A DNA stretch of 64,000 bases from Chloroflexota bacterium. Its GTDB lineage: Bacteria > Chloroflexota > Limnocylindria > Limnocylindrales > CSP1-4. The notes under the pieces were generated by a model, which was not told the DNA's origin, did no database searches, and saw only the letters and a list, made by a program, of their open reading frames with translations. Numbering within the stretch: position 1 is the first letter of the stretch; each line of letters opens with the position of its first letter. The position numbers were made by a program, and so were the translations under genes. Of this stretch, positions 17,232-26,124 are shown in pieces. The DNA lies in NCBI GenBank assembly GCA_016191395.1, contig JACPOS010000006.1, positions 50,925 through 114,924 on the forward strand, given 5' to 3'.

Positions 17232-18008
17232 ATGACCGCCGAACGCTGGAGCCGCGCCGCGCTTGTGCCGGTTCGGCGTGGGGAGCGCCGCGCGGAGATG
17301 ATGGCGCTGCCCGCGGGCCTGCCCACCATCGACGAGCTGTTCACGTTCATGCGCGACGCGGAGCGCCGCTTCGAAACGCTGAGGATGCGGATCGAGGAGC
17401 GCACGTACGGGGCGCGTGGCGAGCAGCTGGTGGCGATGGACGTGGCGGTTCGCCACCCGGGCCACGCGCGCGTCGTGACCACCACGCCGGGCGCGACCGC
17501 GGCGGGGAGCCATGAGCTGTGGATCTCCGACGGCGAGGTCGTGCGCACCTACTCGGCGATCCACAAGCTCGGCACGAGCCGACCCGTCCGAAATCGACCG
17601 CGCGGCCTGGACCCGCGCCAGTACCCGGGCCGCTCCACGGTCTACGAATCCATCACCGCCCTGCCGATGGAGACGCTCCCCGAGCTGTTCGTCCATCCAG
17701 CCGGCTACTGCCAGAACGTGCTCGCGACGGGACAGTGCTGGATCTCCGGCACCGATCGCGTCGCCGGTCGCGAAGCGATCGTGCTGGAGTGCGACCACCC
17801 GCGGGCGGTGGAGCGCGAGGTCGACCGCCCCGACTACCACGTCCAGGTCTCGGTGGACCGGCAGGACGGCATCGTGACGCGCCTGGTCGAATCGGTGGGC
17901 GGCGACGTCACGCGCCTCGCCGAGGTCGTCAACCTGGACCCCGACGCCGCCCTTCCGGCGACGACCTTCGAGTTCGAGTTCCCCGAGGGCACCACGCTCC
18001 TCTACTGA
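17232..18008 (+). CDS. LolA/MucB-like hypothetical protein
   Basis: A 258-residue protein without a signal peptide. Strand-rich segments ARVVTTTPG, SHELWISDGEVVRTYSAIHKLG, YHVQVSVDRQDGIVTRLVESVGG and TTFEFEFPEGT resemble the half-barrel LolA/MucB fold, where a regulator or lipoprotein carrier wraps hydrophobic ligands. The fold call is tentative. TACAAT at 17218-17223 lies 8 nt before ATG 17232, so this message may be leaderless; ATG 17301 is a later alternative. Confidence 0.5.
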   Translation: MTAERWSRAALVPVRRGERRAEMMALPAGLPTIDELFTFMRDAERRFETLRMRIEERTYGARGEQLVAMDVAVRHPGHARVVTTTPGATAAGSHELWISDGEVVRTYSAIHKLGTSRPVRNRPRGLDPRQYPGRSTVYESITALPMETLPELFVHPAGYCQNVLATGQCWISGTDRVAGREAIVLECDHPRAVEREVDRPDYHVQVSVDRQDGIVTRLVESVGGDVTRLAEVVNLDPDAALPATTFEFEFPEGTTLLY

Positions 18009-18119
18009 GCCTCGGCGGGACCTCCGAAGACCCTGCGGGAAACGTCCGAATCCGGTGTTTGGCGCGCGTATGATCGCGGCAAATCGTTGTCGGGGGCGTC
18101 ACTCTGGAGGGAGGTCGCA

Positions 18120-19721
18120 ATGCCGAGCCGGGACGAGGCGATCCAGCAGGACATCAGGGACCTGCATGGCCTTGGCTATGCGCAGGAGCTCCTGCGCGAG
18201 ATGGGCGGGTTCAGCAACTTCGCCATCAGCTTCTCGATCATCTCCATCCTGACCGGAGCGGTCATCCTCTACAACCTTGGGCTGACCCTGGCCGGGCCGG
18301 CGGCCGTCGGACTCGGCTGGCCGCTCGTCACGATCTTCACCCTGTTCGTCGCGGCGACGATGGCGGAGATCGCCTCGGCGTACCCCACGGCGGGCGGCCT
18401 GTACTACTGGGCCAGCAAGCTCCGCAACAAGGACTGGGGCTGGTGGACCGCCTGGCTCAACCTCGGTGGCCAGATCTCCATCGTCGCCGGCATCAACTAC
18501 TCCGCCGCGTTCTACCTCTCCGCCACGATCCTGAACCCGCTGTTCGGCATTGATCCGAACGTCGAGACGCTCGGCGTCCTGAACGCGATCTGGATCACCG
18601 GCATCCTGATCGCCATCGAGATCGCGTTCAACGTAGCCGGCACGCGGATCGTCGCGTTCATGAACGACCTGTCGGTGTGGTGGCACATCGCGTTCGTGGC
18701 GGCGATCGCCGTGGGCCTCTTCGCCCTCGGGACCCAGCCGACCCACCCGATCAGCTTCCTGTTCGAGGTCTCGCCCGGCACCGACGCCAACGGGAACGCC
18801 TGGTCGTCCATCGTGCCGTTCGGGATCGCCGGCGCCTTCGCGCTGAGCCTGCTGCAGGCGCAATGGACGTACACCGGCTACGACGCCTCGGCGCACGTTG
18901 CCGAGGAGACGGTCTTCGCGCGTCGCGCGTCCGCCTGGGGCGTGTTCCTCTCGGTCGCCGTCTCGGCGGTCGCGGGCTACGTGGTCCTGGTCGCGCTCAC
19001 GCTGAAGATGTCGAGCCCGGCCGACGTGCTTGCCAACAGCGGTGGCGGCGGTGGCGTGCAGTACATCCTCGAATCCAACCTGGGCGCCGGCCTGAGTTCG
19101 CTCGGTGGCATCCTCGCAGCGGGCGTCGCGTTCGCGATGACCTTCTGCGGCTTCTCGTCCATCGCATCGGCCGGCCGGATGCTGTACGCGTTCAGCCGCG
19201 ACGACGGCATGCCGGGCAGCGGCTGGCTCAAGAAGGTCAGCAAGCGCTGGCGCACGCCGAGCAACTCGGTCTTCGCGATCAGCCTCGCGAGCTGGCTCCT
19301 GATCTTCATCGTGTACGTCCTGACCAAGGCATTCGGTGGCGACCCGCTGTTCCTCATCGGCGGCATCACGTCGGTGAGCACGGTCCTGCTGTACTGGGCC
19401 TACGGCGTGTGCATCTGGCTCGGCATGCGTGGCGACCAGTCCTGGCGGCAGCGCCAGACCTGGAGCCTCGGGCGCTGGAGCAAGCCGCTCGCGTGGATCT
19501 CGGTCATCTGGATCGTGCTGTTCAGCCCGGTCTTCCTGTATCCGTTCGCGCTGAATCCCGCGTCCTGGCTGATCGTCGGGGCGTTCCTCGTCCTGCTCGC
19601 CATCTACTACTTCGCCTGGGCGCGCGGCCGGTTCCGGGGCCCGGTGGCCCAGGGCTCGGCAGAGCAGCTCAGCGAGATCGAGAAGGAGTTCTCGGAGGCA
19701 GCCGGACAGATCGCCGGCTGA
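18120..19721 (+). CDS. APC-family amino acid/amine permease
   Basis: A 533-residue membrane protein. ATG 18120 follows the strong GGAGGGAGG. Twelve or so hydrophobic segments start at FSNFAISFSIISILTGAVILY. GFSNFAISFS, PTAGGLYYWASKL and TGYDASAHVAEET are hallmarks of the amino acid/choline transporter branch of the APC superfamily, which imports GABA, choline, polyamines or similar. The adjacent glutamine-synthetase-like gene suggests an amine substrate. Confidence 0.85.
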   Translation: MPSRDEAIQQDIRDLHGLGYAQELLREMGGFSNFAISFSIISILTGAVILYNLGLTLAGPAAVGLGWPLVTIFTLFVAATMAEIASAYPTAGGLYYWASKLRNKDWGWWTAWLNLGGQISIVAGINYSAAFYLSATILNPLFGIDPNVETLGVLNAIWITGILIAIEIAFNVAGTRIVAFMNDLSVWWHIAFVAAIAVGLFALGTQPTHPISFLFEVSPGTDANGNAWSSIVPFGIAGAFALSLLQAQWTYTGYDASAHVAEETVFARRASAWGVFLSVAVSAVAGYVVLVALTLKMSSPADVLANSGGGGGVQYILESNLGAGLSSLGGILAAGVAFAMTFCGFSSIASAGRMLYAFSRDDGMPGSGWLKKVSKRWRTPSNSVFAISLASWLLIFIVYVLTKAFGGDPLFLIGGITSVSTVLLYWAYGVCIWLGMRGDQSWRQRQTWSLGRWSKPLAWISVIWIVLFSPVFLYPFALNPASWLIVGAFLVLLAIYYFAWARGRFRGPVAQGSAEQLSEIEKEFSEAAGQIAG

Positions 19722-19741
19722 TCGTCAACCCGCAATCGAGC

Positions 19742-19775
19742 TGACGGGCCGGCCGGGCAAACCGCCGGCCCGTCA
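19742..19775. terminator. 12-bp stem hairpin between permease and GS-like gene
   Basis: TGACGGGCCGGC (19742-19753) and GCCGGCCCGTCA (19764-19775) pair perfectly around a 10-nt loop. No T-run follows, so it may be a partial terminator or an mRNA stabiliser that adjusts expression between the two genes. Confidence 0.6.
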
Positions 19776-19808
19776 ACCATCTCCCAGAGCACCCAGGAGG
19801 GGTCGGCC

Positions 19809-21224
19809 ATGAGCGACACGGAGCACGGATCGAAGGCCGGCCACGGGGCCGACAAGCACCTCGGGCTCATCGAGCTTGAGGGCTGGGTCCGCGAGGGCAA
19901 GGTCGACACGATCATCGTGGCGATCACGGACATGCAGGGCCGGCTCATGGGCAAGCGCGTCCAGGGCGAGGCGTTCCTCAACGGCGTCATCGACCACGGC
20001 GCCCACTTCTGCACGTACCTGCTCGGCACGGACATGGAGATGAACACGCCGGAGGGCTTCCGGCTGATGAACTGGGAGACCGGCTACGGCGACTGGATCG
20101 CCGCGCCGGTGTGGGACACGCTGCGGATCCTGCCGTGGCTGGAGAAGACCGCGATCGTCCTTTCGGACACCGTGGACGAGGAGACGCACCAGGAGATCCC
20201 GATCTCGCCCCGGACCATCCTGAAGCGCCAGGTGGAGCGCGCCACCGCGGCTGGGATCAGCGTGAAGGCGGGCTCGGAGTTCGAGTACTACGTCCTCAAG
20301 GACACGTGGGACCAGATCGCCGAGAACGGCTTCGCCATCCCGAAGCGATTCGGCACGTACAACGAGGACTACCACCTCCTCCAGGCGACCAAGGCCGAGC
20401 CGCTGCATCGACTGCTGCGCAACCTCATGACGGAGGCGCGAATCCCGATCGAGTTCTCCAAGGGCGAGGCGGCCCCCGGCCAGCACGAGGTCAACATCCG
20501 CTACGACCACGTCCTGGAATCGGCCGATCGGAGCGTCCTGTTCAAGCACGGGGCAAAGGAGATCGCGTACCTCAACGGCTGGGGCATCACGTTCATGGCC
20601 AAGCCGGATCACACCTGGACGGGCTCATCTGGCCACCTGCACATGAGCATCTGGGACAGGGCCGGCGAACGCCCCCTCACCTACGACCCCAAGGCCAACC
20701 TGCCGTATGGCATGAGCACCAAGTTCAGCCAGTTCGTGGCCGGGATGATGCTGCTGTCGCGCGAGCTCGCCGTGTTCATCGCACCGTTCATCAACTCCTA
20801 CAAGCGCTACGCGTCGCTGTCGTGGGCTCCGGTGAACGTCGTCTGGGGACGCGACAACCGCACCACCGGATTCCGGCTGGTGGGCCACGAGAACGCCCTC
20901 CACATCGAGAACCGGTTCCCGGGCGGCGACATGAACGCCTACCTCACCTACGCCGCGATGATCGGCGCCGGCCTGTACGGAATCGAGCACAAGCTCAAGC
21001 TCCAGCCGGAGTTCAAGGGCAACGGCTACATTGCCAAGGGCGTCTCGCGAATGCCGCGCGCGCTGTACGAGGCGATCGACGAGCTCGAGGCCTCCAAGGC
21101 TGCGGTCGAGATCTTCGGCCAGGACGTCGTCGATCACTACCTGAACGCGGCGCGGGTCGAGCAGGACGTCTACGACTCGGTCGTCCATGACTGGGAGCGC
21201 GAGCGCTACCTCGAGCGAGGCTGA
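19809..21224 (+). CDS. Glutamine-synthetase-like ligase (gamma-glutamylamine type)
   Basis: A 471-residue GS-fold protein preceded by CAGGAGGGG. ITDMQGRLMGKRV, SEFEYYVL (metal Glu), PGQHEVNIRY, GSSGHLHMS and HIENRFPGGDMNAYL are GS active-site segments. The long insert and sequence style place it with the GlnA3/PuuA-like enzymes rather than the nitrogen-assimilation enzyme. With the APC permease upstream it may gamma-glutamylate an imported amine. The exact substrate is unknown. Heliorhodopsin genes have been noted near GS genes in some lineages, but here ~9 kb separates them. Confidence 0.75.
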   Translation: MSDTEHGSKAGHGADKHLGLIELEGWVREGKVDTIIVAITDMQGRLMGKRVQGEAFLNGVIDHGAHFCTYLLGTDMEMNTPEGFRLMNWETGYGDWIAAPVWDTLRILPWLEKTAIVLSDTVDEETHQEIPISPRTILKRQVERATAAGISVKAGSEFEYYVLKDTWDQIAENGFAIPKRFGTYNEDYHLLQATKAEPLHRLLRNLMTEARIPIEFSKGEAAPGQHEVNIRYDHVLESADRSVLFKHGAKEIAYLNGWGITFMAKPDHTWTGSSGHLHMSIWDRAGERPLTYDPKANLPYGMSTKFSQFVAGMMLLSRELAVFIAPFINSYKRYASLSWAPVNVVWGRDNRTTGFRLVGHENALHIENRFPGGDMNAYLTYAAMIGAGLYGIEHKLKLQPEFKGNGYIAKGVSRMPRALYEAIDELEASKAAVEIFGQDVVDHYLNAARVEQDVYDSVVHDWERERYLERG

Positions 21225-21228
21225 CCCG

Positions 21229-21262
21229 GTTCGGGGGCGGCCCCGACCCGGGACCCCCGAAC
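21229..21262. terminator. Hairpin after the GS-like gene
   Basis: GTTCGGGGG (21229-21237) and CCCCCGAAC (21254-21262) form a perfect 9-bp stem directly after the GS-like stop codon and before the MinD gene. No T-run is present. It may end or attenuate transcription from the permease-GS unit. Confidence 0.55.
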
Positions 21263-21291
21263 GATCACGCAGCGAAGAGGAACGCAACCCG

Positions 21292-22059
21292 TTGGCAACG
21301 ATCATCTCCGTCCATTCCTTCCGAGGCGGCACGGGCAAGTCGAACACCACGGCAAACCTTGCCGCCGTGTACGCGCTGGAGGGTCGCAGGGTCGGCGTCA
21401 TCGACACCGACATCCAGTCGCCCGGCATCCACGTCCTGTTCGGCCTGAAGGGCGACGAGGTCGAGGCATCGCTCAACGACTTCCTGTGGCACGGGCGGCC
21501 CATCGGCGAGATCGCGCAGGACGTGACGGCCTCGCAGGGCATCGCGCCACCCGGCCGGATCCATCTCATCCCCTCGAGCATGAAGCCAGGCGAGATTGCC
21601 CGGATCCTGCGCGAGGGCTACGACGCCCAGCGCCTGACCGAGGGCTTCCGCCAGCTGGTGGACCAGCTGGGCCTGGACATCCTCCTGATCGACACGCACC
21701 CGGGCCTCAATGAGGAGACGCTGCTCTCCCTCGTGATCTCGCACGCGCTGCTCATCGTGATGCGGCCCGACAGCCAGGACTACGAGGGCACGGGGATCAC
21801 CGCGCGCGTCGCCCAGGAGCTCCAGGTCCCGCGGATCCGGATCCTCGTCAACAAGATGCCGGAGGGCTTCGGGGCGGAGGCCGTGGCCCGTCGCGTGGAG
21901 GCCGCGTACGGGTCGCCCGTGGCGGCCGTCATCCCGCATTCCGACGACCTGATGGCCCTCGCAAGCGAGGGTATCTTCACGATCCGGAACCCGGATCACG
22001 AGGTCACCGCGCTCTACCGCAAGGTTGCCGCGAGCCTCGTCGGCGCGAATGGGGGCTGA
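21292..22059 (+). CDS. MinD/ParA-family ATPase
   Basis: A 255-residue ATPase from TTG 21292, chosen because AAGAGG precedes it and the conserved strand ATIISVHSFRGGTGKSN follows immediately. The deviant Walker A FRGGTGKSNTTANLA, switch IDTDIQSPG and Walker B LLIDTHPGLNEETL are intact. The C-terminal end lacks an obvious amphipathic MinD helix, and no minC/minE or parB is adjacent. It overlaps the large permease by 11 bp, which suggests a role in positioning or energising that membrane system rather than in division. Confidence 0.82.
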   Translation: MATIISVHSFRGGTGKSNTTANLAAVYALEGRRVGVIDTDIQSPGIHVLFGLKGDEVEASLNDFLWHGRPIGEIAQDVTASQGIAPPGRIHLIPSSMKPGEIARILREGYDAQRLTEGFRQLVDQLGLDILLIDTHPGLNEETLLSLVISHALLIVMRPDSQDYEGTGITARVAQELQVPRIRILVNKMPEGFGAEAVARRVEAAYGSPVAAVIPHSDDLMALASEGIFTIRNPDHEVTALYRKVAASLVGANGG

Positions 22060-24283
22060 GGGCTTCGGGTTCTCGCGCACCGAGCTCCTCGGCGGCCTGC
22101 CCGCGCGCCGCGCCAGCACGCTCCTCTTCGCGATCGAGAGCCGTACCGCGCTGCTCGTGGCGCGCGACCGGCGCGCGATGGCAACGTTCGAGACCGAGGC
22201 GACGGAGGCGGAGGAGGAGACGGCCTTCTTCGCGGCCCTCGGCGAGGGTCGCACGCCGCCCCTGCAGCCCACCATCCAGGACCTCAACCGGCACGCGGAC
22301 GACTGGGCGGACCTGCTCCCGCCGGATGCGGAGGGGCGTGCGGCAATCCTGAAGCGGATCGTGGAGAAGTACGGCCTGCCTGCCCAGGCGGCGTCGCTCC
22401 GGCGCGTGCTGGGCGCGACCGACCAGCTCGTCGCGGCGGCATTCGGGCGCCAGGCCAACGCGTCGCTCGACTCGCTGACGGCGGCACCCCTTCCGCTCCG
22501 CGAACGCATCCGCTGGTTCCGCAGCGGCGCGTCTGCCCGCCTCGAGAACCTGCCGCCGTTCTGGCTCGCGTTCGCCCTGACCCTGACCGAGACGGTCGGC
22601 GGCGGGATCATCGCGTTGCCCATCGCCTTCGCGGCGCTCGGCGTCTGGGCCGGCACCGTCCTGCTCATCGTCTTCGGCCTCGTCAACATGCTGACCGTTG
22701 CCGCGCTCGTTGAGGCGATCACCAGGAACGGCAACATGCGCTACGGCTCTGCCTACTTCGGGCGGCTGGTGGGCGACCTCCTGGGCCGGCCCGGCAACGC
22801 CGTCCTCACGCCGGCGCTGTTCCTGTTGAACGTCGTGGGCTTCGTGGTGGCGCTGGTCGGCTTCGGATCCACCCTGGCCGGCGCAAGCGGACTGCCGATC
22901 TGGGCGTGGGCCGCGGCCCTCTTCGCCATCAACCTCGTCTTCCTGTGGCGCGGATCGTTCGACGCCACGGTCGCGTCGGCGCTGGCCATCGGCGTCGCGA
23001 ACATCACGCTGATCGTCGCGATCTCGCTCATCGCCCTTGCTGCAGCGGGCCGGGGCGCGACTGGGAGCGCGGGTCCGGGACCGGGCACAGGTGGCGGGTT
23101 CGTCCTGGACGCCTCCACGCTGGAGCTCGTCTTCGGGGTCGCCCTGATGGCCTACTTCGGGCACACCTCGGCCGGCAACGCGGCGAAGGTCGTGCTGGCC
23201 CGCGATCCCAGCGGCCGCGCGCTCCTGTGGGGCAACGTCGGGGCGATGCTGGCGGCCATGGCCCTGTACATCCTGGCCGTCGTCTCGATCGGCCTGGCGC
23301 TCGATGGCGGCGAGCTGATCGGCTACGCCGGCACCGCGATCACGCCGCTCGCCGCGAAGGCCGGTCCGATCATCAGCCTCCTCGGCTCCATCTACGTGAC
23401 CCTGGCCGTGGGGCTCGGCTCCATCTACACGTCGCTGGGCCTGTTCAACCAGATGTCCGAGCTGGTGCCGTCGATGTCCAGGCGAGCCGCGCGCGGCGCC
23501 TCGTTCCGGTCGCGCCTTCCGGGCTTCCTGGTCCGCGCGGCCCCGACCGCGCTCATCTTCGTCGTCGTCGAGATCCTCATCGCGCTGGGCAGCATCTCGT
23601 TCACGGGACCGTTGAGCATCGTGGGGACGATCACACTACCGCTGCTCGGCGGCATCTTCCCGATGCTCATGCTCGTCGCCGCTCGCCGCAAGGGCGATCG
23701 GATCCCTGGCCGCGTCCTCGGGTTCCTGGGCCATCCGGTGGTCGTCGTCGCGACGATCGTCGTGTTCTTCGTGGCCGAGCTCGCGCACGGGCTGTTCATC
23801 TGGACCGGGACCCTGGAGCGAGGAGCGGCGATCCTGGTCGCGCTCGCGGTGCCGGTCGTCTGGCTGGTCGCGTGGCGACGAGGCGCCTTCCGGTCCCGCA
23901 CGGTCATCGAGCTCCGGGGCGAGCCCGGGCCGCCGGAGCGCGGGATCGTGAGCGTCACCTCGCGCGGGCGAGCTGTCTCCGCCCGCATGACGATCCAGGA
24001 TGGCGCCGGGGAGCGGACCGTCACGGCATCGAGCCTCACGACCGCCGACCTGGCGAGCATGAAGTCCGTCTCGGTGGACCTCCCCACCCCGGCGACGAAC
24101 GAGCTGAAGGTCTGGTCGCATGCCGTCGCCCACGACGGCGACTCGACGGCGATTCCGACCCACGTCTCGACCACGGGCGGCACCCGGGCCGTCTCCGCGG
24201 ACGTATCGAGCGTCGACGGGCAGGTCATCATGAGCAGCCCCGGGGGAATGGTCAGGCTGGAGCTGGAGGAGCGGCGAGCGTGA
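22049..24283 (+). CDS. Large amino-acid-type permease with soluble ends
   Basis: A 744-residue protein from ATG 22049 inside the end of the MinD gene. Residues ~1-165 are soluble and acidic (ETEATEAEEETAFFAALG). Residues ~175-600 hold about ten membrane segments beginning LPPFWLAFALTLTETVGGGIIALPIAFAALG, typical of the amino-acid/auxin or SLC38-like permeases. The last ~120 residues form a second soluble, strand-rich domain (VSVTSRGRAVSARMTIQDG). The three-part architecture is unusual for this transporter class. It is coupled to the binding-protein gene (GTGA). Confidence 0.7.
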   Translation: MGAEGFGFSRTELLGGLPARRASTLLFAIESRTALLVARDRRAMATFETEATEAEEETAFFAALGEGRTPPLQPTIQDLNRHADDWADLLPPDAEGRAAILKRIVEKYGLPAQAASLRRVLGATDQLVAAAFGRQANASLDSLTAAPLPLRERIRWFRSGASARLENLPPFWLAFALTLTETVGGGIIALPIAFAALGVWAGTVLLIVFGLVNMLTVAALVEAITRNGNMRYGSAYFGRLVGDLLGRPGNAVLTPALFLLNVVGFVVALVGFGSTLAGASGLPIWAWAAALFAINLVFLWRGSFDATVASALAIGVANITLIVAISLIALAAAGRGATGSAGPGPGTGGGFVLDASTLELVFGVALMAYFGHTSAGNAAKVVLARDPSGRALLWGNVGAMLAAMALYILAVVSIGLALDGGELIGYAGTAITPLAAKAGPIISLLGSIYVTLAVGLGSIYTSLGLFNQMSELVPSMSRRAARGASFRSRLPGFLVRAAPTALIFVVVEILIALGSISFTGPLSIVGTITLPLLGGIFPMLMLVAARRKGDRIPGRVLGFLGHPVVVVATIVVFFVAELAHGLFIWTGTLERGAAILVALAVPVVWLVAWRRGAFRSRTVIELRGEPGPPERGIVSVTSRGRAVSARMTIQDGAGERTVTASSLTTADLASMKSVSVDLPTPATNELKVWSHAVAHDGDSTAIPTHVSTTGGTRAVSADVSSVDGQVIMSSPGGMVRLELEERRA

Positions 24284-26091
24284 GGACATCCACCCGGGCC
24301 CGGGGCAGTGCCAGTCGCCTGTTCGCCGTGTTCGCGGCCGTCGCGCTGGTCGGCTGCCAGTCGAATCCGCCCGCGACGCTCGCGCCGTCGGCGACGGCGG
24401 GAAGCCCAACCGCGGTTCCGACCAAGGCCGCGACACGGGGCGGCGGCGGCACGCTCACGCTCTTCTACTGGCAGGCACCGACGATACTCAACCCGCACCT
24501 CTCGCAGGGGGTGAAGGACCAGTCCGCGTCGCGGGTGACGTATGAGCCGCTCGCGAGCTTCGACGCGGACGGCAACCTGATCCCATTCCTCGCCGCGGAG
24601 ATTCCCACGACTGCCAACGGCGGTCTCGCGGCTGATGGCAAGTCGGTGACATGGAAGCTCAAGGCCGGGGTGAAGTGGTCGGATGGCACGCCGTTCAGCG
24701 CCGACGACGTCCGGTTCACCTGGCAGTACGCCACGAACCCGGCTGTCGCCGCGATCTCCGCGAGCGCATACGCCGGCGTCACCGATGTCGAGGTCGTGGA
24801 CCCGACGACGGTGACGGTGCATTTCTCGGACTCCACGCCCGCGTGGTCGATCCCGTTCACCGGCGTCTACGGGATGATCATTCCCAAGCACCTGTTCGAG
24901 GCGTACAACGGCGCCAATGCGGCCGACGCACCGGGGAACCTCAAGCCCGTCGGAACCGGGCCGTATCGCGTCGTCAGCTTCGTCAACGAGGACGTGCTGA
25001 TCGTCGCCGGTGACACGGTCAAGACGACCAAGATCACCTACGAGCTCAACCCGGAGTACCGCGAGCCGGGCAAGCCGTTCTTCGACAAGGTGGAGCTGCG
25101 CGGAGGGGGCGGCGATGCGGTGGTCGCCTCGGAGCTGATGACCACCGGCCAGTCGGACTTCGCCTGGAACCTCCAGGTCGACGACGCCGAGAGCGATCGC
25201 ATCGAGGCCAGTGGCAAGTCGAAGATGATCGCCATCTTCGGGGCGTTCACCGAGCGGATCATGCTGAACTTCAGCGACCCGAACAAGGCGACCGCGGACG
25301 GCGAACGCTCGAGCAGGCAGTTCCCGAATCCGGTCCTCTCGGATCCCGCCGTCCGACTGGCAATCGCCCGCGGCGTGGATCGGGTCAAGATCGCGGCCCT
25401 CTATGGTCGGTACGGCCAGGCTACCGATACGCTGCTGGTCTCACCCGGCAACTTCCGGTCCGGGCACGCGGCGCCGGCATTCAACCTCGACGAGGCGAAG
25501 CGGCTGCTCGACGAGGCCGGTTGGATCGACCACGATGGCGACGGTGTCCGCGACAAGGGCGGGGTGCCGCTCAAGCTGCTCTTCCAGACCTCCATCAACC
25601 CGGTGCGCCAGCAGGCACAGGCCATCGTGAAGACGGCACTCGACTCGATCGGCTTCGCCGTGCAGCTGAAGAACATCGACTCGTCGATCTTCCTTGGCAA
25701 GGTCGAGGGGACCACCGAGACCCGCCGCCAGTTCTACGCCGACCTCGAGGAGTTCGCGTTCAGCAACAAGAGCCCCGATCCCGCCGTGTACATGGGCGGG
25801 TGGACCTGCGAACAGATCGCCCAGAAGGCCGACAACTGGTCGCGCTCGAACTTCTCCCGGTACTGCAATCCAGCGTTCGACGACCTGTACAACCGTTCGC
25901 GGACCGAGCTCGATCCCGCCGCGCGGATCGGGCTGTTCAAGCAGATGAACGACATGCTCGTGGAGGACGGCGCGGTGATCCCGCTGGTGCACCTCGCCGA
26001 CGTGTCCGGCCGCAGCCTGAGCCTCCTGGGGACCAACCTGACGCCATGGGATGTCGACGTCTGGAACATCGCCGACTGGACTCGCACATGA
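24280..26091 (+). CDS. Peptide-type solute-binding lipoprotein (SBP_bac_5)
   Basis: A 603-residue protein starting at GTG 24280, overlapping the permease stop, with GGAGGAG just upstream. It has a lipoprotein signal ending LVGCQS. The SBP_bac_5 core is clear: PTILNPHLSQG, VTWKLKAGVKWSDGTPFSADDV, PVGTGPYRVVSF, VRLAIARGVDR. DHDGDGVRDKGG is the calcium-like loop common in the family. No Opp-type ABC permease or ATPase genes accompany it, so it may feed the adjacent permease or act as a sensor partner for the HAMP protein. Confidence 0.85.
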   Translation: MRTSTRARGSASRLFAVFAAVALVGCQSNPPATLAPSATAGSPTAVPTKAATRGGGGTLTLFYWQAPTILNPHLSQGVKDQSASRVTYEPLASFDADGNLIPFLAAEIPTTANGGLAADGKSVTWKLKAGVKWSDGTPFSADDVRFTWQYATNPAVAAISASAYAGVTDVEVVDPTTVTVHFSDSTPAWSIPFTGVYGMIIPKHLFEAYNGANAADAPGNLKPVGTGPYRVVSFVNEDVLIVAGDTVKTTKITYELNPEYREPGKPFFDKVELRGGGGDAVVASELMTTGQSDFAWNLQVDDAESDRIEASGKSKMIAIFGAFTERIMLNFSDPNKATADGERSSRQFPNPVLSDPAVRLAIARGVDRVKIAALYGRYGQATDTLLVSPGNFRSGHAAPAFNLDEAKRLLDEAGWIDHDGDGVRDKGGVPLKLLFQTSINPVRQQAQAIVKTALDSIGFAVQLKNIDSSIFLGKVEGTTETRRQFYADLEEFAFSNKSPDPAVYMGGWTCEQIAQKADNWSRSNFSRYCNPAFDDLYNRSRTELDPAARIGLFKQMNDMLVEDGAVIPLVHLADVSGRSLSLLGTNLTPWDVDVWNIADWTRT

Positions 26092-26124
26092 GCGCCACAG
26101 GTTGACGGGGCGCCCGGGGCAACG

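Noticed and set aside
15250..17235. A 661-residue plus-strand open frame
   Set aside because: It lies opposite four well-supported minus-strand genes (paaF end, EthD, hydrolase, flavin reductase) and has no recognisable domain.
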